NCBI RefSeq assembly: GCF_026262505.1
Contig: NC_067203.1
Location: forward strand, 5,766,001 to 5,830,000
Origin: Trichomonas vaginalis G3
Taxonomy: Eukaryota; Parabasalia; Trichomonadida; Trichomonadidae
Direction of reading: 5' to 3'
DNA: 64,000 bases
A program made the translations under genes and the position numbers. Below, piece by piece: positions 1-13,000 of the stretch (the first letter of the stretch is position 1; the number at the start of each line of letters is the position of its first letter). A model generated the notes under the pieces. That model searched no databases and had not been told where the DNA came from. It worked only from the letters and a program-made list of their open reading frames with translations.

Positions 1-70
1 TTTTCAGTTATGTACTATATGCTTTGAGTGAATTTATGCTTGATCTGAAATTTCATTTTTGTCAAATATT

Positions 71-75
71 TCACA
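71..75 (+). promoter_or_regulatory. Initiator (Inr) box TCACA
   Basis: Matches the known trichomonad initiator TCA(+1)Y(T/A). The +1 A at 73 lies 7 nt before the ATG at 80, a typical very short leader, and settles the start of the BTB/discoidin gene. Confidence 0.6.
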
Positions 76-79
76 TCTA

Positions 80-1336
80 ATGAATTCTTTTTCCTTAACA
101 TCTAAAGGATTGGCCGGAGCTTTAAAGATGCAAGCAAATGAAGACTTCGCATTCATTGTTGGTGGCCATCAATATGTTACAAATAGGTTTTTTGCTGGAT
201 TTTTATCTCCAAAAATTGCACAGATGTGCTTAACAGACCCTTTCATCGACACATTTGAAATAAATATCAATGATGAATCATTTCAGTTTCAAAAAATTAT
301 AGATTTACAGAACGGAACACCTTTATTAGTTTCAAATCTCGAAGCAGAATATCTTACATTGATTGGAAACATGCTAGGTAACGACGAAATACTTAGCGAA
401 GGAGTAAAATTACAATCATCACGTGAAAAACTTTCAATTCAGAACGCATTACAAATTTTATCAAACAAAAATCGCTATTTACTTGAAGCAGACGAAGAAA
501 TCAAATTCGTTGCACTAAACTTTTGGAATTTTCCAATCGAATCATTAGAAAAATTAGATATCCCGATATTAGAAAAAATTCTTACAAATGAACAACTAAA
601 GATAAACAATGAATCAGGATTATTCCATTTTATACTTAGAGTCATCAAATTACATGATTCTACTGCTCATATTCTTCTAAATTACATTCATTACGAATAT
701 CTTCCACAATCTGATTTAAATATTTTCCTTAAGATGATTCAACCACAAGATATAACTGGTCCTATATGGAAATCTCTATGCTCAAGGCTTTTAAACACTC
801 CTGAAGGAAGAGATCAGAAATCAAGTGAAATTTATGTACATTACGATAAGAAAGATCCTCTGCATGGCATAATAGCTGATTTAACACCGGAAAACTCCTC
901 AAATTCCTCGATAAAACAAATTATTGATGTTACAGCTTCTTCTTCTGAGCATAACCAGCCATATTACGTCATAATGCCTGAAATGCATGACTACTGGTAC
1001 TCAGAAGAAGAAAAAAATCCATGGCTTAAATTTGATTTCAAACAATATCAAATTAAACCAACGCATTATACTTTGCAGTCATTTAATTGTGGACAGGGAT
1101 ATAGCCATATGAAGAGCTGGGTCCTAGAAGGGCTAAAAGAAGATGATGAATGGGATATCTTAGATACTCGAACAGATAACAATGACTTGAACAAAGTAAA
1201 TGGAAGAGAAACATTTGAATGTGTAGCAAATAGATATTATAGATATATTAGATTAAGAATGACCGGTAAAAACCATTTTGATGGTTATTACATGTGTCTT
1301 CAACGAATAGAGTTCTTTGGATCCTATATTAAGTAA
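80..1336 (+). CDS. BTB-like/BACK protein with C-terminal discoidin-like (F5/8 C) domain
   Basis: A 418-residue protein of a large trichomonad family. The N-terminus (about residues 15-95) has the degenerate BTB pattern FIVGG..Y...RFFAGFLSPKIAQM. A helical BACK-like stretch follows (about 110-230). The last 150 residues end in YYRYIRLRMTG...FDGYYMCLQRIEFFG, the final strands typical of an F5/8 type C (discoidin/galactose-binding) fold. The likely role is a protein-protein or ligand-binding adaptor; no catalytic residues are seen. The frame is open to a TTG at 59, but I choose the ATG at 80 because an initiator box TCACA lies at 71-75, leaving a 7-nt leader. No signal peptide or membrane segment. 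Domain order is seen; function is inferred from the family. Confidence 0.75.
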   Translation: MNSFSLTSKGLAGALKMQANEDFAFIVGGHQYVTNRFFAGFLSPKIAQMCLTDPFIDTFEININDESFQFQKIIDLQNGTPLLVSNLEAEYLTLIGNMLGNDEILSEGVKLQSSREKLSIQNALQILSNKNRYLLEADEEIKFVALNFWNFPIESLEKLDIPILEKILTNEQLKINNESGLFHFILRVIKLHDSTAHILLNYIHYEYLPQSDLNIFLKMIQPQDITGPIWKSLCSRLLNTPEGRDQKSSEIYVHYDKKDPLHGIIADLTPENSSNSSIKQIIDVTASSSEHNQPYYVIMPEMHDYWYSEEEKNPWLKFDFKQYQIKPTHYTLQSFNCGQGYSHMKSWVLEGLKEDDEWDILDTRTDNNDLNKVNGRETFECVANRYYRYIRLRMTGKNHFDGYYMCLQRIEFFGSYIK

Positions 1337-1642
1337 TTTCAATATTCATTGTAAGTAATATTTTTATGAAATAAATTGTATTTAGTTTTTCTTTTTAAAT
1401 GTATGATTTTCTGAGCTATTACTTTTTGATTTTTCTGTCTTGTAAAGCTTTAATGTTTAAAAATGAAAAGTTGAAAATTATGATTTTATTTTTTTATAAA
1501 ACATTTCTAAAATTCACTCTATAATGATTAGATATACTTTGTATGATTGGATAGTTAATAAATTTAAAAATTAAGAATACATACAAATTTTATTAACATC
1601 TATATAAATACAAACAAAATAATATAATATATAAGGTTGTAC
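1337..1642. other. Intergenic, convergent genes
   Basis: AT-rich spacer between two 3' ends. TAAA-type motifs that could serve in polyadenylation are present on both strands; no other structure was seen. Confidence 0.5.
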
Positions 1643-2878
1643 TTAGTCTAAATATCTAGACTTAAGTAGTGTCCTGCGCTTGGAAGCAGCAACAGTTGAT
1701 AATTTAAAGTAATGCACCCAAAGCCATCCCCACATTAGGTCTCCTTTGGTTACTTTATAGTCAAACTTCTGTTCTAAGAGTCTGGAAATTCGAACCATGT
1801 TCTTTTTCATGGTGATAATTCTTTCTTTATCTGGAAGGCTCATAGCAAGAGGAATCTGTTGAGGTTTGTAAGCTGGAATCTGTATCAAAATATTTGTGTA
1901 GTTAATGAAGAGATCTTCAAAAGGGAATTTTATCTCGTCACTAAGAACAATTGGTATGCAAAGTGTGCGGAATGTATCAAAGAGACGCTTTGTAGTCGGA
2001 CCGTCGCCATGTGGTACGCAACAGAATTTTGAATTTATCATCATTCTCGAAAAATTGTAATTGTAAACGCCAGCGACATTATCATACCTTCTTGCATCTA
2101 TAACTATTGAGTGTGGTACATCTCTCATTGCTGCAGCCATTCCTTTACGAATTGGCGCGGCGTCATCGAAACCAGAGAGTTCCAGCTGCCCAATGAAGAA
2201 GGAAGATATGTGACGGGATGAGTGGGAATTAACATCGAACTGTTGCGGAATGTTGGAAGTAAGTGGAAAATTAATATTTCTCCAAGATTCACGCATATGA
2301 GTTATAGAATACTCGTAATTGACATCACCAAGAGTCATCATTGACGCTAGTGACTTCTGATGCTCGACTGTTAACGGAATATTGCTTTGAGAAAATAACA
2401 TTTGAATAAACGCATGGTCAATGCCATCGAATCTGTCAAAGTAAGGCCCAATGGCTCGTAATTGAGGCAGGATTATTGTATCAATATTAGCGTAATCTTT
2501 TAATCCGTTAAATAGAGCTGCGAAAAGAGGCACATAAAATAAATCAGCTTGCTCTGGATCGCTTACTCTATTTTCATATTTTTCAAGTGATTTAAATGCG
2601 ATGTATTCGAAGATAGTCGTATGTGCTAATCCTTGCTTTATAGAATCGATATATCTATTTTTCATGATTAAATCTTGCATCGGTAGAGTCAGATTATACA
2701 TAAATACTTTAAGCGGCGGCAGTTTGTCGATAAAGAAATCGTAATGTTTTGTAAAACAAGTCCTTTTTTCAGTTGTTTTGAATTGGAAACGTAGGACAAA
2801 GCAGAAAATGAGCAGACCACAAAACGAAAGCCAATAAGTAATCAGGTCTACAGCCCGTTTTAGGTCAGAATAGCTCAT
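1643..2878 (-). CDS. Exostosin-like glycosyltransferase (GT47 family), type II membrane protein
   Basis: A 411-residue protein with a short cytosolic tail, one hydrophobic anchor at about residues 11-31 (LITYWLSFCGLLIFCFVL) and a lumenal domain. It resembles the exostosin/GT47 fold: an early DLFYVPLFAALF block, then near residues 278-300 SKFCCVPHGDGPTTKRLFD, followed by CIPIVLSDEIKFPFEDL, the conserved nucleotide-sugar-binding region of exostosins. It likely adds a sugar to glycoproteins or glycolipids in the Golgi/ER; donor and acceptor cannot be read from sequence. The frame also allows a TTG one codon earlier; the ATG at 2878 is chosen. No clear initiator box. Convergent with the preceding gene. 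Confidence 0.78.
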   Translation of the reverse strand: MSYSDLKRAVDLITYWLSFCGLLIFCFVLRFQFKTTEKRTCFTKHYDFFIDKLPPLKVFMYNLTLPMQDLIMKNRYIDSIKQGLAHTTIFEYIAFKSLEKYENRVSDPEQADLFYVPLFAALFNGLKDYANIDTIILPQLRAIGPYFDRFDGIDHAFIQMLFSQSNIPLTVEHQKSLASMMTLGDVNYEYSITHMRESWRNINFPLTSNIPQQFDVNSHSSRHISSFFIGQLELSGFDDAAPIRKGMAAAMRDVPHSIVIDARRYDNVAGVYNYNFSRMMINSKFCCVPHGDGPTTKRLFDTFRTLCIPIVLSDEIKFPFEDLFINYTNILIQIPAYKPQQIPLAMSLPDKERIITMKKNMVRISRLLEQKFDYKVTKGDLMWGWLWVHYFKLSTVAASKRRTLLKSRYLD

Positions 2879-4087
2879 CAAATTTTTTAAAAAAATTGAG
2901 CGTTTATCCTCAAATTTATGACATTTTGTTTGGATGCACAGTTTGATCCATTATCATCTAATGGTGTTCTAACCATTAACTTTACATAACTCAAAATCGA
3001 ATTGAGAACCATTCAATTTTGACGGATTAATAAAACCAAGTTAATCAAATTCAATATTACAAGAAATACTAAATTCGACTAATATCTCGGAGTATTGAAT
3101 TATCAGAAATTTTCATAGTCTTATTTTTTTCTCAAAAAAAATTATGTTTCGAACATCTATACATTATTATACTCTTTTCGATACCTTCACAAGTACAGAA
3201 GTGGTACACACGGACCACTAATCATGACAGTTAGGTGAAGTATAATAACGTGAAAAAAAGAGTAAAACCTTGGAATTATTTGGCCTCGTGCAATACCTGC
3301 ATCGTATGAGAAAATGAGGACATATAGTGAAATCGCTAATGGATCAGTAGATCTTGATATAGGACATATTGGTGTCGTTTCCCACTCCTCTAGGACATTT
3401 TATTGCGTATTTCTGATTAGTTGATATAAAATTTCCGAATTAACTTGTTAAGGACAAAGGGATCTGAATAAAAATGAAATAAAATATAAATCCAATAATA
3501 CAATGATAGCAGTCATGGAACTATGCTTTTAATGATTGAGTAAATAGAATTCTTGTATTCAATATTGTCAATAATGAATATATTATCAATTTTTTCGATA
3601 ATTAAAACTTGAATCCATGGATTGTTAAACTCTTGCTAGTCATGCCTTAGAAAATCGTAATAGATGATTGCTGATCTTATTTGAATGGATTATTTTGAAA
3701 ATGAATAAGAATACCAAGCTAAAACTCAATATTTCGGAGAATGTTCAAATTCCCACGAAAAGAGGAATCAAAGTTCATTAAGATTTCATAGAAATTTCGT
3801 CGAACCATTTTTTTGATGGTTGTCTATTGTCAATTTGTGACATTTCCGTTTAAGAATTGGTTTACACTCTTTGAAATGGTAGTAATAATTAATTACAACA
3901 AATTTAATATGAACCGTAGAAACTGATAATTAATCTCAACAAATTTAATATGAAATGTGTAAAATTCCAAATTCTGCTTAGATTTCTAACATTTCAGAGC
4001 CAGTTCCAATGAGAACATGAACTAAAATGAGGTAAAAACGACAATTAATACAAATCTATAATTTAATACAAACAAACAAAAAAATAA
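2879..4087. other. Intergenic, 1.2 kb
   Basis: No gene supported on either strand. It holds an imperfect two-copy tandem repeat with a 41-bp period (from about 3885 and 3926, sharing the core ACAAATTTAATATGAA-like sequence). Otherwise simple AT-rich sequence. Confidence 0.45.
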
Positions 4088-7000
4088 TTATCGCGGCATA
4101 ATCCTGCCTACGACAAGAATATACGCGTATGTGTTCGTAGATGGAATTGATAGTTTCCAAAGGCTTTCAACGGTTCGAGCTTTCGTTGGTCGATAAGTAA
4201 ATGAAGTTCGAAGAGATTTACCACTTGAAATGATTGCGATTGTTTGATCGCATGTGATACTCTTCTCATCATATGTTTCATTCATCTGTGTCCAGACAGC
4301 ATCATAAGCTGTTTCCATTGTATTCATGACTTCAACAATTTTAGAACTCGAAATATTGACGCCTTTGGAGAAAATCTCAAGAACACGAGTCCCAGGAGGG
4401 ATATCATATGAATAATCAGGATGTCTTCTTAACAAGTAATCGCTTGCATCACAAACAATATGACATACAGGTCTTCTAGAAGATCCGCTAACAAACACTG
4501 TTGGATCTTCATGTATACTTAGAGAAGGAACATCGCAAACAAGTTTGCTTTGGAAATTGCCAATTGTTGTTGGGGCGTAAGTAATTGCAAACTTTGTTGA
4601 TGTTCCTGGTTCGATAACACCTTCAGATGGCTCTATAGTGAAAGGAGGTGTTCCATCTGCTGTTTTGATTTCTTCAGGTACAGTTGCAAACCATTTGAAA
4701 CCAAATTTGATTGAGCAAGTATTCGTAATGTTGACATACTCTGCTCTCTTTTCAAACATCATCGTTGGTGGAAATGCAATACTTTCTGTATCGATATTGT
4801 AGTGAATATTATCTGATCTTGCTGTGACTTTTATAATGAAATCTTTTGACTTCTGTGTTATGCTGCAAATTGGCTCTTCTTTTGTGACTAATTGCACTTG
4901 TGGACCTTGTAAAGATATGCTTGATCTTGATGATGACGTTGAAATCCTTGATGGAGAGACACTAGGATTAAATGTTGGGAAATTAGCTCTGGATGGAGAT
5001 GATGGAATTCCTTGGAAAGTTGGGAATTTTCTTTTAGTTCTTGAAGAAGAAATTCCTCTTCCTCTATCGGAAGATCCAATTGGCGATGGAGGTACAACAG
5101 GCATAACAATCTGTTCAACTTTCATTGAATCATCCCATTCTTCAGAGTTTTCTGGAAGGATAATTTCTTGAACTTTAACTGTCATCTTCTGTCCATTATA
5201 TCTAACTTGGCTATCAGCGTTAAATGTAACAGTAATTGGTTTGGAATTATGCTTATGAATATGTCCAGCAGTCGGAACAATAGTGAGAGACGGAATTTCT
5301 TCAATTTGGAATCTGTAATCTGAAGAAGAAATGTTTTTAATAATGAAAGTCTGTGTCTCTTTCTTTCCAATAACAGCGTCTCTGAAAATCAAAGAATCAT
5401 CACTTTGTAATCCATCGAAAATGATATCTTCTACAACACCATCACCAACAAAACTCATTGTGAAATCAGAGTTACTATTCTCTTCAACTTTAACTTGGAT
5501 ATCAAATGTTGATTTCTTTGTTTTAGATGGAGAGAAAATCATCTTAGGAGAAATACTTCTTCCTGGATGAAGAAGAACAGAATTAGTTTCCACACCAAGA
5601 AGAGTGAAATCAGGAGAGGCTTGAGCATTGATTTGGATGTTAGCTGGAAGTAATCCATTGTTTATAATAGTAACACCTTTTTCTCGAGTAAATCCAACTA
5701 GTGTTCTTCCAAAAGAATATGAATATGATTTCTTTGATTTTTCTGGGAATCCTTCAACAGAAACTTGAGGAAGAGCTCCTTCTGCTTCTATTCTAAATGT
5801 TAATCCAGAAGTGGAATCTCTAGAAGCATTAGCATGAGGGATTGCTTCGAATATTGCAGTGTATTTTCCAACTTTATCAGGATTAAAAACGAGTTCCAAT
5901 TCATCGTAACCATGAGGAGGTAGAGAGAATTGTTTTTCAGAAAGAGAGAAAGGCAATTTACTTGAATCTCCTTTCTTGACTGGTCTGACAACAGCATCAA
6001 TCACAGCTGGAATTTCTAATGTGTTGATCAGACGAACTTTAACACTTTTGGAAGATTTGAGATTTGTTGGATTGAAATGAAGAGTTTGCTCATCTTCCAC
6101 AAAGCAAAGAATGTCTTTCCTGGCAAGATCATATCTTAGACAAAGTGGCAAATCAGGGAATATTTGATCAAATAGTTCTGTTTCTATGGAAGGAAGCGAT
6201 GTCTTCGCACGTATTGTATAATGCAAAGCACCGTTTAAAGTAGGATCAAGATTTGCTCCATTGAAGATTAAATCACTTTCATCTTCAGCAGGATTCATTG
6301 AAGAATATTCTATAACCATTTGAAGAGATCCGCCAGGAGGAACTGTTCCTTCTGCATGAGAACATCCGAAGTTTCCGAAAAAGAAACGAATCGTCTGCAG
6401 TTTCGATTTCGATTTTTGAGGTCTTGGCTTCTGTTTCCTATTCTTATTAGTATTCCTTGTATCAGCAATGTCTTTGCTAGCTAATGTGAATTCAAATGGG
6501 AAACTTCCATCATTATAAATTGTAACAGTTTTTGAGTTGACTTCTCCGAGTTCACATAAACCGAAGTCAAGTATTGGAGGATCTAATCTGATTTTTGAAT
6601 AAGCTGTAACTGCCGAAAGTCTAATTGGAACAGTTCCTAATGCAGTATTTGTTACAGTATCCATTACTTTCAAATAAGCAACAACGGCATTTTTAATTTC
6701 AACAGGAGCTTCAGAAAGGAATGAAAAAGTGATTTGTTTTGAACCTTTTTCACCACCAGTAATTTGACCTTCTAACATGTTGGCTTTTAAGTATTTCATT
6801 GCACTCTTTTGGGGTGTGATATTGAAGATAGATGCATATTTTCCTCTATTCTTAATTACACAAACCAAATCCGACTTTTCACCAACCTGTAAAGTGCCAA
6901 AGTTCAAATGATCAATTCCCTTTGGATAAATGAAATCGAAGTTGATATCAAATGCTTCGGCAAGAACTTGAATATGGAATGTAGAATACATTCTAAGTTT

Positions 7001-10000
7001 GTTTTTATCCATGATATCAATTTGGATCGGCTTCTTTATAATTTGAGATTTCTTTGATGAAAAAGTTGCAGATATATCAAGAGATTGCATTGGCTGAATA
7101 ATTCCATCAGTCGAGGAGAAAGTTAAGAAACTTTCGAGTTGCTGAACACCTTTTAATTTCCAATATGCTCCTGTCTTTCCACTATTTCTTAAGGTTATTG
7201 GCAAGGTTAAAGAATGATCAGTAACAACTCTTCCGAAATCTAATGTTGTCAAATTAGATTCGATTGAAGGAATGCAACCATCACCAACAATAGGAATGAT
7301 TAATGGTTCTGGATTATTTTTAACGAAAATAGAAAGCGTTGATCTAAATCTTTCTGCAGTAATTGGATGAAATCCAATTGTTATATTTGTTTGATATCCA
7401 GGATTAATTGTACAATTTCCATTTTCAATAGTGAATGGAGATTTTCCTTGGTCAGAAAGAATAGAAGTAATTTCTGCTGGTATAATGCCTGCATTCTTTA
7501 TTAGAAACTGTGTCTTGTAAGCAGGAGGTTGATTCTTTGTCTTTTCTTTCATTACAAGTTGAAATCCAAAGTGATATTCTTTCAATGTTTCAATATAAGA
7601 AAACTCTGTTTTCATGAAGAATTTCTTTTGAATTTTCTGGAAAATTGATGATGGAGATCTATCAATTTCTGGAATAACACATGTAGCAGTTACTGGTAAC
7701 TGAATGTTCTTTCCATTTCCTCCAACAATCTGGAAATTGAAGAAGTCATTGTAGTTACCAATTCCTTTGCTGATGAATCTGACAGCTAAAGAAACAGACG
7801 AATTTGGTTCAATTAACCATCTTGGTGTGTAAACTGGATCCAAATTTTGTTCTAGAATAATCTTAGGACGATTCGGACTTTTAATGATTGTTGAACTTGT
7901 TCTGAATTTCCTCCCTTTTGAAATTGAAGAGGGAGATCTTTCTGGTTCTTCAACTTGATGTTCATCAGCAGGAAGTAAATGGAAACAATCTAAAATTGGT
8001 TCTAAGTTCAGTGGAGTATAAAGTGCTTCATCAGGAATAATGATTTGAGAATCTGGAATTAGTTTTTGGAATATTTTTTCTCTCATAACATTCCATCTCG
8101 GGAAGAATGAATATAATGCACTGTAAACATCATCTTCTGGATCTGTAATTGTTAGGAATAAACTGTTTAAGTTTTTCTGTGTTGAACAAGTTTTCTCTTG
8201 ATGGTCATCAAATTTGACTTTATTTGGTAATTGAAGAGTTTGTGGATCAATAACAATTGTATTTGGACGCCTTTCTTGAACCATTCTTGCTAATGCTCCA
8301 AAGGAAAGCAAGAATAGATTTATCTTTGCTTGAATTTCTTCGTTGATAGTCAATTTCTTTTTAACATTTTTGTTATTATTAGAATTTGCTTGTGATTTAT
8401 CTATTGATTGATTAGTTTTGATTAGTTGGCTTCTATTTGACAACCTTGATTTTCTTGCGCATTCAACAGCTTTCTCTTCAACACCAACAATATCCTCACG
8501 AGCTTTCTTTCTCATCTGATCTACTTTTAATTTTTCTCTTTCAGGTAATGCATTGTATTCTTCTTCATCCATCAAAGCAATCTTTTCCATTTCTTGGCGA
8601 AGTTTCTCTGCTTTTTGTTCGAAATCTTTCATGTTTTCTTCTTCAATTCTTTTGATTGCAATATCAGCTGAACATGTAACTCCAATTAAGAAAACATAAT
8701 GGCAGCTCAATGACTCTAAAATAGTATTTAAACATTCAATAGAAGATGTTGTTTCTCCAGGCTTTTGGATATCCATGAAAGGGTTCTTTTGCATATCTTC
8801 CATAACATTTTTAATTTTCATGCTATGAGTGACAAATAATTCACTTTCTTTTCCATCTGGAATTCCATCCAATCCATCGATAATGAATCCTTTGGAGAAT
8901 TCTGGCATTGATATAATTTCCCGTAACAAAGCTTCTCTGTTATCTGTGCTTTCCCAAATGCTTGACAATTTAATGATTGGTAAGTTGAAATGTCTTGACA
9001 AAAGCTTTGAAATATGAGTTTTTCCTGCTTTTGGAGATCCATGAACAATGATACAAATTGAGAAGTTTTTAGTAATTATCTTTTCTTCAGGTACTGAAAC
9101 AGGAAGAGATTTTCTGCTGAGTGATGCTTCTGCAGAAGCAAGTGATTTTTTACTCATTGTTGCATCAGGTGATGGAAGCTCAGTCAATGATTCAAAAATA
9201 TTCTTTGATGATCCTGAAATCATTTGAGGAATATTCACTTGAGCAATTTTTGCATCATATTGTGTATTAAATACTTCAACAACATGGTCTGTAGGATTAA
9301 TGATCTTAAACTTGATGGTTTGTGGATCAGAGTAAGGTAATCTTGGACTGAAATCAATTTTTTCTGGTTCAAATTGGATTTTAAGATTGAAACCTTGACC
9401 TTTGAGGGCAACAAATGTTACATCATCATTATACTGTGTTTCAAATGGGATTTCAAGAGAATATTGTCTTGAAGATTTTGGTTCAAATGTTATTGTGATG
9501 TTTTCATAACTCATTGATGGAATGATTCCTTCAGAAGGTTCAATTTTGAAGATATTCTTTGGAATCTTTTTGTTTTCAATCATTTTCCAATTGATTCCGA
9601 ATTTTGTATCAATTCTATTTGTGTTTTGTATTTGCAAAGTCATTGTTCTCTTTTGTCCAATGATTGTTGGCTCAAACATGAAATAAGCTTTGCTAAATGA
9701 CAGACAAGGAATTGATATTGTAGCAATAATTCTAATTATATAACAAAATGTTTCAGTAAACGCTACATAAATTGGTAATTCGATGTTTCCTCCGATTTTA
9801 TTTGTTCTCTTCGCTGTTTCGAACGAAAATCTTATTGGAATAGTCGTATTTGGCAAAACATTTTTGAAGGAAACTTCTGATACAGAAAATCCTGTTCCTT
9901 CCAAACTATCATCAATTATTTCAAAAGAAACAGGAAGTGGAGTAAATGTTGTAAATGTTTTTTCAACAAATTTATCTTCACCAACAAGAATATCTCCGAA

Positions 10001-13000
10001 ATCAACAACGAATATACTTGAAACATATGCTTCTTGGGTTTGTGTTGCTAATTTCTTTCTTCCTGTCATTTTCATTGATGCTTTCTTTGCTTCCAACATA
10101 TCAATGAAAAGATCTCTTTCAATGGAACTCAAGTGATCTGGTGAAGGAATTGCAGTTGTTTTACGAGGTCTGTGAATGAATGTATCCATTAATGGATCAT
10201 CAGTATCTCTCTCCATATCTGATTGCAACTGAGGGAATTGACAATCGCATTTGATTTCAATTGGAGTTACATCATATCTACCTATTGTTATATTGATTGA
10301 TTCATTATATTTTCTTGGAATTCCTGGATAAATCTTCACCTTTATTGTTGCTGTCATTTCCTTATCAACAGAACCAGTAAGTGAATCAATATTTATGTAA
10401 TTAAATGAAGTTTGTTGTGGAATTTGGATCTTGTATTGAAGAGGAATCAAACTTCTATTTGTAATCTTAATATTTGAGATTAAATAATCATCAAAGTAAC
10501 GTGTACCAAAATCAATAACTTTTGGTTCAATTTCGTAATCAACTTTAGCAACTTCTCCACACAATTGTACTGTATAATCAGGACCGCCTGTTGCATGACA
10601 TATCGCAATTGTGTCATACGAAGATGATAATTTTCCTTCTCTAAGTTTTCCGTAAAATGAAAAATGGAAAGTTTCATTTGAACCTGCAGGAATAACACCA
10701 GAAAATGGATAAATATCAAAGACTTGATTAATTAGCTGATCATTATGTCGATTTGTAAGCTCCCACGTGTAATGGCAATCAACTAAAGAAGTATTCTTAA
10801 CTGTTATATCTTTAGTTAATTCTGTTTCAGAACTCAAAACTCCAAAATTAAGAGGAGCAAGTGAATTGAATTGGAGATTTGGAAATGCATAAATTGCTGA
10901 AACAGGAAGGTAAATATTTGTTGGATTGCCTTCTATTTCGAATCTAATGTTGTCATCTATCTTTTGCGCTAAGAAATCTTTCTTCTTACTTGTTAAAAAT
11001 GTTACATCAAAATCTATTTGTTCTCCTGGTTTCAGATTAAAAATATTTGGAGAAATTTCAAAATATTCAAGATTATTAACATAAAGAGTGACTTCTAATT
11101 CTGTTGAATTAATAATTGTATTTGATTGAGTTATACCAGGTAATAACTCGGGGCTTGGTTCTAAAGCTGATTTAGACTCATTAACTGTATCATGATAATG
11201 CTTGAAATCCATTCTTGGCTTTGAGAAAGTTATTAATGGATCAATGAATGTTCCAGAAATTAGCGGAGAGAAAACTTCAAAAGATTTCTTTCCAACAATT
11301 GCCATACAACTACAATTGCATGTATATTGAGTTGCATAAGAGCTAACAACAGTAATTCTAAAGCTCTGAACTTTATTGACTTTGAAATAGGCTGATTCTG
11401 GAGAGATACTTACTGAAGCAGATTTTCCTGTATCAGGAAATGATTTTGCTTTTTGCATTAACCATTTAATTTCAATATTTCTTCTTCCTTTATTTGTCAA
11501 TGTGAAATCAATATATCTTGGCTCATTAGTAAATAAAATACCAGTGCTTATAGAGCTAAGAGATATTGAAGGAACAATTGGACATCCAATTCCTTTTCCT
11601 GATATTGGAATGCTGAATGGTGCTAAATTTTGGAAAATAAATTCAATACTTGAGTTGAAAGGAACAGAATCATTAAAAATAGCTTTGATAGGGAATTCTA
11701 AAGAACTATTTGGTTCTATTGTTGCCTCATTCAAATCGATAGAGAATATATCTCCACTCTTTTTTATTGATGCTTTGAAAGATGCAGGAATTGGTGAATT
11801 ATTTGTGATAACAACATTTTTAATGGTTTCAACCAAAACTGTTGATTTACCGAAATCAACTTTCTCAGGTGTCATTAAAATCTTAGGACCAATACAATTA
11901 GCTTGTATTGAGAAATCAAGTGGTCTATAAGTTGCTCCTGAGATTCTGATAAATCTTGTTAATCTGATCTGTCCAATCATTTTTGGAGTTATGTAAACTG
12001 GAATAACTGTTCTTCCATTTGCTTGTATGACTCCTGTATCATTATCATATTCAATCTTGGCTTCTAATATTGAAGGATCATTGCAAGAAACGAATTCATA
12101 TCTAGCTGGATACTCTGTTTTGTTCAATGCAATTAATTGAGCCATTATTCTTTTATTGATGAATATATCACCAACTTCTAACACATTTCTCAGGAGTGAA
12201 ATTTCAGGACATATGCAATTCGCTTTGATCACAATCTCTTGTGAGTTTTCTAAGTCTGTGGGTAAAAATTCTAAGATTGCATTATAGTTTTTGACACTTT
12301 TTGGAAGTAACTCTACAGTGAATTTTGAAATTTCATTTGGAGCAATCACACCTTCGTCTGGTAACACGCTTAACTCGTGTTTTTCGAAACTACCGTCAAT
12401 TCTCAAGTGCATTTTATAACTAAGAGGTATTTGAGATGAATTTGTTACGGTAAAAGACTGAGAATGAACAAATCCGTATCCGGCTTTTTCAAAATCAATA
12501 CAATGTGTTGAAAGAACATATGATGGACCGACAACTTTACCAGTAAGAGTGATTTTAGGACAGCCTTCTGTCTTACCATTAACGGAGAAGTAAAATGACT
12601 CTGAGAATTGTCCAACATGCTTTGCTTCAAAATGAATTATTATAGGTATTGATCCGCCTACTTCAAGTGAGCCATTATTTGGCAAGAAATCATAGTAATT
12701 GTCGTGTTGTTCTTCTATGTATTCGAAGTTTGCATTGACTTGACCAGTATTCATTAGCATAATTTGGTAATCATTGACGTCACCTAGATTAACATGGCCA
12801 ATATGTATTGTTTCGATGTTGAATGCAGCTTCTGCTGGTAATGATAAGCCTTGAAGTTGTAATGGAACACGAAGTTTTGATAATTTATCGAAAAGGTATG
12901 CTGTTTCGAAGAATATGCCATCTGTATTAGGTTTGAATGTTACTACAATTTGCTGAAAGCGATGAGGCCAAATTTCTGAAAATAACGGTTCGATGAAGAA

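Noticed and set aside
4824-13000. Many open frames of 60-140 codons opposite or inside the HYDIN-like gene
   Set aside because: Overlapped by an uninterrupted 3,049-residue frame with clear domains; the alternative frames have shadow-like composition.
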